Assembly (NCBI GenBank): GCA_032622095.1
Contig: CP136062.1
Span: 201,091,959-201,155,958 of the forward strand
Reading direction: 5' to 3'
Length of the DNA stretch: 64,000 nucleotides
From: Siphonodentalium dalli
Lineage: Eukaryota > Mollusca > Scaphopoda > Gadilida > Siphonodentaliidae
How positions within the stretch are numbered: position 1 is the first letter of the stretch; every line of letters starts with the position of its first letter. Both the position numbers and the translations under genes were made by a program. Shown piece after piece: positions 48,401 through 52,228 of the stretch. The notes beneath the pieces are model-generated. The model did not search any database. It saw only the letters and a list, made by a program, of their open reading frames with translations, and was not told the origin of the DNA.

Positions 48401-48448
48401 GAACATAACATGGATAAAATAAAGGATCTAACGAAAGATTACACATAG
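15613..48448 (+). CDS. CCNDBP1: Cyclin-D1-binding protein 1 homologue, ten coding exons (span)
   Basis: Spliced coding sequence: 15613-15688, 26757-26819, 27401-27480, 30244-30325, 31776-31866, 33074-33144, 39831-39907, 41243-41566, 47858-47904, 48340-48448. These total 1020 nt, 339 residues plus TAG. Every intron is GT-AG and all phases close. Residues recalled from vertebrate CCNDBP1 recur in order: NREAFW then EAT (exons 2-3), VYYSLP (exon 4), DNK..A and VKDA (exon 7), an acidic run then ELI.PC and LSLYPP (exon 8), and a C-terminal D...I..LT (exon 10). The human protein is about 360 residues. In vertebrates the family binds D-type cyclins and the adaptor Grap2, acts as an Id-like helix-loop-helix protein, and lowers E2F-dependent transcription; that role is transferred by homology. 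Introns make up about 97% of the span. Introns 1 (11.1 kb), 6 (6.7 kb) and 8 (6.3 kb) are swollen by repeats. The non-coding 5' end is not defined. Confidence 0.9.
16083..16997. mobile_element. TA-flanked DNA element with GTGTCGGCGCACACG ends (intron 1)
   Basis: Inverted ends GTGTCGGCGCACACGATCCC and its near-complement at 16978-16997, extending into a CCGATT...CCGG...CCGGAT segment. TA lies on both sides (16081-16082, 16998-16999). The interior has a ~250-bp direct duplication ('gcatgctatggtcactgtag' at about 16186 and 16435). No protein is visible. Confidence 0.7.
16280..16341. repeat. Two tandem 26-28-bp palindromes (TAAAGAGCGGTATACCG core)
   Basis: 16280-16305 and 16314-16341 each read almost the same on both strands around CGGTATACCG and flank an 8-bp spacer. 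They sit between the two internal duplicates of the 16083-16997 element. Confidence 0.7.
17255..17760 (+). repeat. ~150-bp phrase array, left part (intron 1)
   Basis: Starts with 'gctcacctgagacgaagtctccggtggagct'-type hairpin and GTCC repeats. Units of 'gggttcatatttggtgtgga', 'cagatttgttcaaatgaggt' and 'catagtaattctt' follow. The array resumes at about 20545. Confidence 0.6.
17783..19329. mobile_element. piggyBac-like element, CCCTTTGAACCC ends (intron 1)
   Basis: Perfect 12-bp inverted ends CCCTTTGAACCC / GGGTTCAAAGGG between TTAA duplications (17779-17782, 19330-19333), 1547 bp. The interior holds about 2.2 copies of a 360-390-bp tandem unit (starts near 17887, 18248 and 18634) with 'ccctggtaacggttgctagg'-type motifs. 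There is no transposase frame. Confidence 0.8.
19334..19711. other. No feature seen (intron 1)
   Basis: A/T-rich spacer with no recognised repeat end or coding potential. Confidence 0.4.
19712..20113. mobile_element. Three-hairpin MITE, copy 1 (intron 1)
   Basis: Ends CTGTCATTTGCAGAATGAGG / complement. Each terminus is itself a ~90-bp hairpin built from GGTCCCCAGAGGGTGAATTT (about 19721-19811 and 20020-20105). A third, weaker hairpin lies in the middle ('gtgcccaatgggcgaacatc'). Confidence 0.75.
20216..20528 (-). mobile_element. piggyBac-like double-hairpin MITE, copy D (intron 1, inverted)
   Basis: Intact CCCTTTACCCAACA ends and perfect TTAA duplications (20212-20215, 20529-20532). One hairpin has lost part of its left arm and the spacer between the hairpins is reduced to 'taaaaatgtgtt'. 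Confidence 0.88.
20545..21190 (+). repeat. ~150-bp phrase array, right part (intron 1)
   Basis: Continues the units 'cagatttgttcaa...ggtcacc', 'catagtaattctt' and 'atatttggtatga' of 17255-17760. The intervening 2.8 kb is made mainly of later insertions. Confidence 0.55.
21225..22386. mobile_element. hAT-like element, CAGTGTTCGCGCTG ends (intron 1)
   Basis: Perfect 14-bp inverted ends CAGTGTTCGCGCTG / CAGCGCGAACACTG with an exact 8-bp duplication GAGTTAAC (21217-21224, 22387-22394). Subterminal 'TTTAGCCAAATGAAA' words recur at both ends. A 26-base G run lies at 21501-21526. It is 1162 bp and non-autonomous. Confidence 0.88.
22395..23721. other. No gene seen (intron 1)
   Basis: No exon-like or element structure recognised. 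'cggggtgacttgagacac' at about 22911 is repeated at about 24084. Confidence 0.4.
23722..23917. mobile_element. TA-flanked full-length palindrome MITE, copy 1 (intron 1)
   Basis: CAGTAATGC / GCATTACTG ends between TA dinucleotides (23720-23721, 23918-23919). The whole 196 bp folds on itself around GGAAAGCTCTC.CCGAGAGCTTTCC. Homologous to 31327-31540. Confidence 0.82.
24790..24852 (+). other. tRNA-like segment (possible SINE head, intron 1)
   Basis: TAGCCGAGAG (about 24794) resembles a pol III A box and GGATCGTAACC (about 24835) a B box, at tRNA-like spacing. CCGGG/CCTGG would form the T stem. No proper anticodon arm forms, so this is not a working tRNA. Confidence 0.3.
25334..25543. repeat. 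30-bp minisatellite, seven identical copies (intron 1)
   Basis: Unit starts ATGCTTTGTTCACATAGTAT and ends AGGCTACTGC, with no differences between copies. Since 30 is a multiple of three, it opens frames on both strands (25314-25609) that are not genes. Confidence 0.95.
25544..26265. other. No gene seen (intron 1)
   Basis: AT-rich intronic DNA without a recognised feature. Confidence 0.4.
26266..26704. mobile_element. Old hAT-like copy, CAGTGTTCACACTGG end (intron 1)
   Basis: Related to 21225-22386: the left end, the 'TTGGCCAAATT' words and 'tctggtc..cacaattaatga' match. The right end GACAGCGAGCACCTG has decayed. The 8-bp duplication is ATCGCGAT / ATTACGAT (26258-26265, 26705-26712) with two differences. 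Confidence 0.68.
26757..26819 (+). CDS. CCNDBP1: CCNDBP1 exon 2
   Basis: Follows a tttttcag acceptor and ends CTTG|gtgagt. It enters in phase 1 and leaves in phase 1, encoding residues 27-46 with split codons at both ends. It carries the family motif INREAFWSRL (vertebrate FNREMFW.RL). The exon happens to begin with ATG, but that ATG is out of the conserved frame. An old hAT-like insertion ends 52 bp upstream of the exon. Confidence 0.9.
27401..27480 (+). CDS. CCNDBP1: CCNDBP1 exon 3
   Basis: Acceptor ttccag, donor AAG|gtaagt, leaving in phase 0. Encodes the end of Gly47 and residues 48-73. The EAT triplet in a helix followed by a proline-rich turn (KPPYP) matches the EAT...LPLP region of vertebrate CCNDBP1. 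Confidence 0.9.
27587..28600. mobile_element. DNA element with CAACCCTGATAATTAG ends (intron 3)
   Basis: CAACCCTGATAATTAG pairs with CTAATAATCAGGGTTG, and GACAT flanks both sides (27582-27586, 28601-28605). Small hairpins lie inside both ends: GCCTAGGAG.., CCTCGGCTATTTTTTAGCCGAGG-type, and GGTCGGCTTTGCCGG. The 5-bp duplication does not settle the superfamily. Confidence 0.6.
28724..29135. mobile_element. Three-hairpin MITE, copy 2 (intron 3)
   Basis: Same layout as 19712-20113: CTGTCGTTTGCAGAATGAGG left end, a hairpin of GGTCCCCAGTGGGTGAATTT, a central weak hairpin ('ggttcccaatgggtgtacat'), and a right hairpin at about 29037-29125. Confidence 0.75.
29821..30204 (+). mobile_element. piggyBac-like double-hairpin MITE, copy E (intron 3)
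   Basis: CCCTTTACCCAACA ends, exact TTAA duplications (29817-29820, 30205-30208), both hairpins intact. It ends 39 bp before coding exon 4, within the region where the branch point would be. Confidence 0.9.
30244..30325 (+). CDS. CCNDBP1: CCNDBP1 exon 4
   Basis: Acceptor ttttcag, donor GAAG|gtactg, phase 1. Encodes residues 74-100; helix TAQKTALALTSVYYSLPPEE corresponds to the vertebrate segment ending AVYYLLP. Reading through the donor gives an open but non-homologous tail to 30390. Splicing at 30325 joins G to GG of exon 5 and restores the family alignment (EEGILV). A piggyBac-like MITE ends 39 bp before the exon. Confidence 0.9.
30411..30995 (+). repeat. Phrase array with 'tacccccgc...ggggggtatcc' ends (intron 4)
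   Basis: (GTCC)n start, then units 'ttttttggtcaattttttt...cgtggcacagat', 'gttatccacc.ttttcaactta', ending 'gggggtatccgtagtcccat'. Same family as 9672-10776. Confidence 0.55.
31327..31540. mobile_element. TA-flanked full-length palindrome MITE, copy 2 (intron 4)
   Basis: CGGTAATGCCC / complement ends between TA (31325-31326, 31541-31542). It is a 214-bp near-perfect palindrome with apex GGAAAGCTCTCACTGAGAGC, homologous to 23722-23917. Confidence 0.85.
31776..31866 (+). CDS. CCNDBP1: CCNDBP1 exon 5
   Basis: Acceptor ttttcatag, donor GTTGG|gtgagt, phase 2. In the spliced frame it encodes residues 102-130, including DGVLELLNSLRTL, which fits the vertebrate DIVDGMAQLMEVL helix. The longer frame on this exon (DIGLQVNTRW...) is not the coding frame. 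Confidence 0.88.
31867..33073. other. Intron 5: no repeat structure recognised
   Basis: Intronic AT-rich DNA. A short 'tatacccccaggggtctt' start with GGACGGATGGACAGACAG at about 32493-32530 looks like a stub of the array family. Confidence 0.4.
33074..33144 (+). CDS. CCNDBP1: CCNDBP1 exon 6
   Basis: Acceptor actatag, donor CAAG|gttagt, entering phase 2 and leaving phase 1. Encodes residues 132-154; GYVWQCADLFPTLPQ aligns with vertebrate SVWVACQQMPQIPR. The next codon is completed by exon 7 to give Asp of the conserved DNK. Confidence 0.88.
33290..35945 (+). repeat. Composite array repeat, copy in intron 6
   Basis: Begins with the hairpin 'tacccataccatagtatggta', then a (GTCC)n(GTCT)n microsatellite (33357-33402). 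Three 'gagttatggccctttttcga' units follow, then 'gacacacccctcacctgtat' units, and it ends 'cgccaaggtatgggttaaac' plus 'ctgccgatcgtgatcggcct' (about 35895-35940). The same order is found at 43140-45790. Confidence 0.65.
36735..37686. mobile_element. TA-flanked element with self-palindromic ends (intron 6)
   Basis: Ends TAGGTTACACTGGTGTAAAT / ATTTACACTAGTGTAACCTA between TA dinucleotides. TTACACTAGTGTAA inside the end is itself a palindrome. A second element (37018-37514) sits inside it. Confidence 0.65.
37018..37514 (+). mobile_element. AAGGYACG MITE nested in 36735-37686
   Basis: Left AAGATACGGTTGGCCTT, right AAGGCCTCACGTGCCTT, TA on both sides (37016-37017, 37515-37516). Near-identical interior to 58543-59030. 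Confidence 0.72.
37860..38430 (+). repeat. Phrase array (intron 6)
   Basis: Units of 'gataactttag', 'ttcaaatttggtatatgg', 'gaaaatacagRtcaagtt', 'gttatggtc..gtcgactta'. One unit carries a foreign 31-bp patch at 38191-38221 (see findings). Confidence 0.55.
39100..39310 (-). mobile_element. Diverged hairpin MITE related to the piggyBac-like family, copy 1 (intron 6)
   Basis: Contains a hairpin GCCAGTGCATTCTCTTATAT...atataagagaatgcactggc (about 39190-39257). On the reverse strand it starts CACTTTCACAACGGGAGCTG. The left boundary is unclear. Confidence 0.55.
39510..39700 (+). mobile_element. Diverged hairpin MITE, copy 2 (intron 6)
   Basis: Starts CCCTTTCATGACGGGAGCTG, then GCTGGTGCAGCATTAAA and a hairpin of GTGCCAGTGCATTCTCTTAT (39549-39628), followed by a decayed second hairpin. 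It is the inverse of 39100-39310. Confidence 0.55.
39831..39907 (+). CDS. CCNDBP1: CCNDBP1 exon 7
   Basis: Acceptor atgctcag, donor GAG|gtaatt, phase 0. Encodes residues 156-180, NKLAADRHLHQNFNVVKDAL followed by NEINE. DNK.AA and VKDA..E are the most recognisable positions of this part of the family. Confidence 0.93.
40020..40265. repeat. Five-copy tandem repeat, 42-58-bp unit (intron 7)
   Basis: TACCATTATGAAGCCTGTGC then CTCACCCCCTGCCCCGGGGT, with or without a 'acgattacaaataaaaag' tail. Three copies have the tail and two lack it. Frames at 39770-40338 are artefacts of it. Confidence 0.85.
40420..41150 (+). repeat. ~180-bp phrase array (intron 7)
   Basis: Four to five units of 'gaaaagttgtc.ggg.ttatttc', 'aacaattatcaacggatttg', 'tttttggtatgtgagttcac' and 'cagagttac.gccctttgat'. 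It ends about 100 bp before exon 8. Confidence 0.55.
41243..41566 (+). CDS. CCNDBP1: CCNDBP1 exon 8 (acidic region and core helices)
   Basis: The longest exon: 324 nt, phase 0 at both ends, acceptor ttattag, donor GAG|gttagt. Encodes residues 181-288. An Asp/Gly-rich acidic segment (residues 189-208) precedes W-T-E-A-D-K-E-L-I (211-219), a PC pair (221-222), a lysine-rich helix, a DDLTLSLYPP segment (about 270-279) and CTIREE. The order acidic stretch, ELI.PC, LSIYPP is that of vertebrate CCNDBP1. The family's acidic region is variable in length. Confidence 0.95.
41955..43130 (+). repeat. ~160-bp phrase array, six to seven units (intron 8, plus orientation)
   Basis: Starts 'gtcgacttatggtttgacga', ends 'gccaaaaaactcgacatagc'. 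Units match 8985-9660: 'gcgataactcaatcaaatat', 'aacaatatctcggacgagtt', 'cgaaaaccaggtttgtccga', 'cggagttatgggccttagtt'. Confidence 0.75.
43140..45795 (+). repeat. Composite array repeat, copy in intron 8
   Basis: Same order as 33290-35945: a 'tacccataccattgtatggt' hairpin, GTCC start, 'gacacacccctcacctRtat' units, then the terminal 'gggttaaacatctgccgatc' block (about 45755-45785). A hAT insertion interrupts it at 44362-44739. Confidence 0.65.
44362..44739. mobile_element. Short hAT-like element, CAGGGGCGCCGGAAG ends (intron 8)
   Basis: Perfect 15-bp inverted ends and an exact 8-bp duplication TTTCAAAT (44354-44361, 44740-44747). The 378-bp interior holds 'aaaaagggcactttt'-type words and no coding frame. 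The empty counterpart lies in intron 6 at about 35290-35320. Confidence 0.92.
46335..46372. repeat. Short GTTACCGCCGGTG tandem repeat (intron 8)
   Basis: 'ttaccgccggtgg' occurs twice, with a third partial unit 'ttaccgccaattgg'. Confidence 0.7.
46380..47690 (-). repeat. ~160-bp phrase array in the minus orientation (intron 8)
   Basis: Reverse complement of the 41955-43130 type. Units 'gttgaagttatcgcgctaac', 'ggccataactctatcaaatt' and 'gttttcgaactcgtccgaga' repeat eight or so times. It ends with the complement of the start block at about 47625-47665, just before exon 9. Confidence 0.75.
47858..47904 (+). CDS. CCNDBP1: CCNDBP1 exon 9
   Basis: Acceptor ttttttcag, donor TTAC|gtaagt, entering phase 0 and leaving phase 2. 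Encodes 15 residues (AENLSSLNTVTLNAI) plus two bases of a Thr codon. Vertebrate counterparts have a longer, lysine-containing helix here; the alignment is weak, but splice sites and phase fit. Confidence 0.82.
48340..48448 (+). CDS. CCNDBP1: CCNDBP1 exon 10 (terminal)
   Basis: Acceptor tttcag. Encodes residues 305-339 and TAG. W.DFLHKATEHNMDKIKDLT matches the vertebrate W.PLL..AIDHCMNRIKELT end of the protein. This places the stop almost exactly where the family stops. Confidence 0.93.
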
Positions 48449-48454
48449 AATAAA
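48449..48454 (+). terminator. Polyadenylation signal AATAAA directly after the stop codon
   Basis: The stop TAG (48446-48448) is followed without a gap by AATAAA. A T-rich stretch follows at about 48460-48472, as expected near a cleavage site. If this signal is used, the 3' UTR is only some tens of bases. Confidence 0.6.
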
Positions 48455-48478
48455 GAATTCTTATTTTTTTTAAAAGAG

Positions 48479-48540
48479 TTTATTGTTAACCCTTTAATAC
48501 CTGAGTATTTATTGTTAACCCTTTAATACCTGAGTATTCC
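48479..48540. repeat. 33-bp tandem duplication after the gene
   Basis: 'ttattgttaaccctttaata' plus 'cctgagta' is present twice, directly after the predicted poly(A) site. Confidence 0.85.
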
Positions 48541-48769
48541 CTGATGGGTAGTTACTTGATTCCCATTAATTGCTCAGACGTTCAGCTAATAAGTTCAACT
48601 GACACCATGATTTTAAGTTCAACAGACAGCATGGTAGCTGAATATGCCAGCAAATTACATCACTACAAATGAATCCATAGGGTTTTTATATGATGCCCGT
48701 TTTTATATGCCCGTTTTTAAAAAAACAGAATGTATTATGTTATTGGTTCGTCCGTCTGTCTCTACGAAT

Positions 48770-49900
48770 GGTATGTTCTGGGACTTTTTTCTGGCTCATG
48801 AGCCTTTTTTAATTTAATATATATTGTCTCACAAACATGTTAAAATTGGATTCAGACCAAATTCCCAATACCCCATGGACGCTCTTGGACAGAATCCTTA
48901 TTGTTGTGAGACTTTCAAAAAGTCCCATAATATGGTTGGTCAATTTTTAATTGTTCCCCAAGTTGTCAGGAGTTATGATCCTTTTTGGACTTAGAATGCG
49001 CCATTTTTCAGGGGTTTTTGGTTTATTGGTGATAACATCAGTTTTGGATCTTCAGTCACCTTGAAACTTGGTATTTTGTGGTTTAGTCCCAGAAAAGTCA
49101 GTTCATACAAACACAATATGGAAGTCCCATAACTCTTGTGGAAGGTCCCACAAACTGGAAGTCCCACAACTACCATTTCATCTGTACGTTCGCCTTTTTT
49201 CGTTTCCGGATGATAACTTTAGTAAGTCTGAACTGAATGGAATGAAATTTGATGTGTGTGTTTATTAGCACAAAATACAGGTCAAGTTCGAATTTGGGTT
49301 CCGCCCGTCAATTTTCACCAAAGTTACGGCCATTTCTGTTAGAATTTGTACTCAATTTTCGTTTCCGGATGATAACTTTAGTAAGTCTAAACTGAATGGA
49401 ATGAAATTTTGTATGTAAGTTTACTAACCAAAATTACAAGACAAGTTCGAATTTGGGTTCCGCCTGCCAATGTTTGCCAGAGTTATGGTCCTTGTCTACT
49501 TAGAATTTGCCAATTATTTTGGTTTCCAGATGATAACTTTAGTTTAATTGTCTGATTGTTTTAAAATTTTGTATGTAGATTTGCCACATGAAAATACAGG
49601 TCAAGTTTGAATTTGGATTCGGTCCGCCCCATTTTTGCCAGAGTCCTTACTGACTTAGAATTTGCCGATTATTATTTTTCCCGGTGATAATAATCTTGAT
49701 TGTTTTCAAATTTGGTATATGGATTACTCATATGAAAATATAGGTCAAGTTAGAATTTGGGTTCCGCCCAACTATTTTAACTGGAGTTATGGCCTTGTTG
49801 ACTTAGAATTTGACGATAATTTTGGTTTCCAGCTGATAGCTAGTTATCTGGGTTTTTTTCAAATTTGGCATATGGATTACTCGTTATAGCCCTTTGTAAA
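48770..49900 (+). repeat. Phrase array downstream of the gene
   Basis: Units of 'tttccggatgataactttag', 'aaaatacaggtcaagttcga', 'atttgggttccgcc', 'agagttatggtccttgt'. Same family as 37860-38430. Confidence 0.6.
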
Positions 49901-50079
49901 AAAAATGCCACACCCTTGCTCTCTTGTTTTCCACTTGTCATCTGCTTATATGATCTGAACATCCAAGCAAGTGAACACCCCAGATGAAGTGGTCCCATTA
50001 ATTTGCTATGATGTTGGCAGCTCCTGCTGACTGCTATGATGTTGGAAGGGCAAAATGATACTGTTAAGAATAGGTACCG

Positions 50080-50640
50080 TCTTTAGCTCAACTTTATAAA
50101 GTTTGAGCTATTGCCATGAATTTACTATGAATTTACTCTTTTCATGACTAAATCTTTTGGCACACCCTACAGACCACATCCCTCATCCGATCGTCATAAA
50201 ACTTTGTACTGAACTTTGGGGTGACCTCTAGATGGGAGCCATCGATTATTTCTAGAGGGTCTTCATTGGGGGGGGGGGGGTGTCCACCTTGGAATTTTCC
50301 AACTGGGCCTCTTGCACCTTCGACCAGTTTAAAATCCCAAGTTCGCGTTATACCAATTGTGCCCCCCACAAAGTTGTGGTTGAGACACCATTCCGCCACG
50401 TCCCTGCCAGCAGCCATCTTGGATTTTACTCTTGGCATGAATTAATCGTCCGGCATAATCTACAGGCCACATCCCTCATCCGATCGTCATCAAACTTCAT
50501 AAGGATCTTCGGGGTGAACTCTAGATGGGAGCTGATGATGTTTTCCGAAAAAAAATTTAAAACATGGCTGCCAGCGGCCATCTTGCATTATACTCTTTGG
50601 ATGACTAAATCCTTGGGACAACCTACAGGCCTCATCATTT
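50080..50640 (+). repeat. ~300-bp repeated unit, two copies
   Basis: Starts with an 'agctcaactttataaagttt' hairpin. 'cacatccctcatccgatcgt' and 'gaactctagatgggagc' occur in both copies. A 13-base G run lies at 50268-50280. Confidence 0.5.
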
Positions 50641-50704
50641 GATGATAAAATGCATCCGTTTATACAAACAAAATGAATGCTTTTGACAAGTCATTATTAT
50701 TATG

Positions 50705-51060
50705 CCCCTGACCCCCTAGTGGTTTGTGGTATATAGCCGAGGGCTCCATCCGTCCTTCAAATGGCATGGTGATAGCACAGGTTGGGGGGAAAGGATACCC
50801 ACATACTACAGGCTTCGACCATTAATTTCTACTAGAGTTACGGCCCTTGTTTGATTTTGAAATTTGTAAATTTTGTGTCTGAAAGAACATTTCAGCTTGT
50901 AAATTGGACAAATCGTCGGGTTCTTTTTTGCTTTGGCACGGTGATAGCGCAGTTCGGGGGAGAAAGGATACCGACATTAATACAGGTTTCGTCCATTCAT
51001 TTTTATCAGTTACAGCCCTTGACCTTTGTTTGACTTGTGGAATTTCTGATTCTTGTGTCC
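50705..51060 (+). repeat. Two-unit phrase array
   Basis: 'ggcatggtgatagcac.g.t.gggg' and 'acaggcttcgaccattaatt / acaggtttcgtccattcatt' with 'gagttacggcccttg' in two consecutive ~160-bp units. Confidence 0.5.
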
Positions 51061-51420
51061 TTAAGAAAATTGTTGCTAGTAACCGTTGCTAAGAAGAGCC
51101 TGTTGCAAATGACGCCACATGTGAAAATGAGCAGTAGCGTATAAGGAACATATATGCCAAGTTTCATGCTTTTATCGCCCTTTTCACAGTTGGTGTGTTT
51201 TCTACAACAAGCACTTGGACTAGCGGAAGGGCAAAATGTGACGAGAGCCAGTTTAGGGGGTAGGGTTATGTTTTTACAAAAAGCATGAAACTTGGCACAT
51301 ATGTTCCTTATACGCTACTGCTCATTTTCACATGTGGCGTCATTTGCAACAGGCTCTTCTTAGCAACGGTTGCTAGGCAACTACCCGGCATCGGATTAAT
51401 GCATATGACTGATATTATAC

Positions 51421-52228
51421 CAGTCTGGGTGAACGTCGACTCTATATTTGAAATATAGTCTGGAGCTAATGTCGCCAAAACCATTTCTTTCAGCGAAGAG
51501 CTTCCCCAAAATGACGTCACGGATTTTTTTAAATACATCGATGATTGACAGGTGTCCCCACGTGTTATTTGTTGTGCTTCGCAATAACAAGGCCTGTGTC
51601 GCGACATAAACTTACAGAAGATAATATTTGTCGTGTGTGCGACTATTCTTTTTCGGGAGATGAACTCGCTGCATCAACGGGAAAGCTGCATCCGAGAGCA
51701 AAACATAAGGTCGTCATCAAAAATGATGCTTTAGAACTATTTAAAAGCATAAAATTAAGTCATTTCCTCTGTGTTTAACTTTCAGGATGACTTTTTTAGT
51801 TTTACGACAAATAATTTGATTTGCAAACCATGTTACAATAAAGTAAATCAAATACACGGACATGAGTGAGTTCTATTTATATTTATGGGAGGCCAAGTTG
51901 GTACCATACGCATGCCTATCTATCAGGTCCAGCACATCCTTCAAATTAATCGGAATCGTACCGAATATATAATTTCGAAGCCATTTTTTTCTGTCTCTCT
52001 TGTATTTGCAAGCGCCGCTCTGTTACTATATTTAGAAGTGACACTATGGGAGTCTCCGCCCACTAACACTTGTTTATTAACCCATACGGTTTCATTGGAC
52101 GGAAAATAATTTACGCAATCAATCAGATTACGGAATCCCGAGGACTTGGAAATGAGATAGCGATGTTATCCGTCAGACCTAATATTCAATGTTGTAATGA
52201 ATATTTAGGTATGAGTTTACTCAGACTG
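51421..52228. mobile_element. 808-bp DNA transposon with 9-bp target duplication
   Basis: Imperfect inverted ends CAGTCTGGGTGAAC / GTTTACTCAGACTG. The exact 9-bp duplication ATATTATAC lies on both sides (51412-51420, 52229-52237). Copy 1 of the foldback element has the uninterrupted site at about 2050-2058. Mutator-like and Merlin elements make 8-10-bp duplications; I do not recognise which superfamily this is. It carries the zinc-finger-like frame at 51545-51867. Confidence 0.85.
51545..51867 (+). pseudogene. Possible zinc-finger-like coding fragment inside the 808-bp element
   Basis: The frame from 51545 to 51778 includes NICRVCDYSFSGDELAAS and KHKVVIKNDALELFKSI. A pyrimidine-rich tttaactttcag follows at about 51772-51783. 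The next frame reads DDFFSFTTNNLICKPCYNKV then NQIHGHE, up to a gtgagt at about 51866. CxxC...CxxC in this spacing looks like a treble-clef or ZAD-like zinc-binding domain, as found at the N terminus of some transposon proteins. No donor joining the two parts is obvious, so it may be broken by a frameshift. I do not recognise the family. Confidence 0.4.

Noticed and set aside
50148-50445. Overlapping frames on both strands of about 75-96 residues
   Set aside because: Part of a two-copy ~300-bp repeat with a G run; no protein family recognised.
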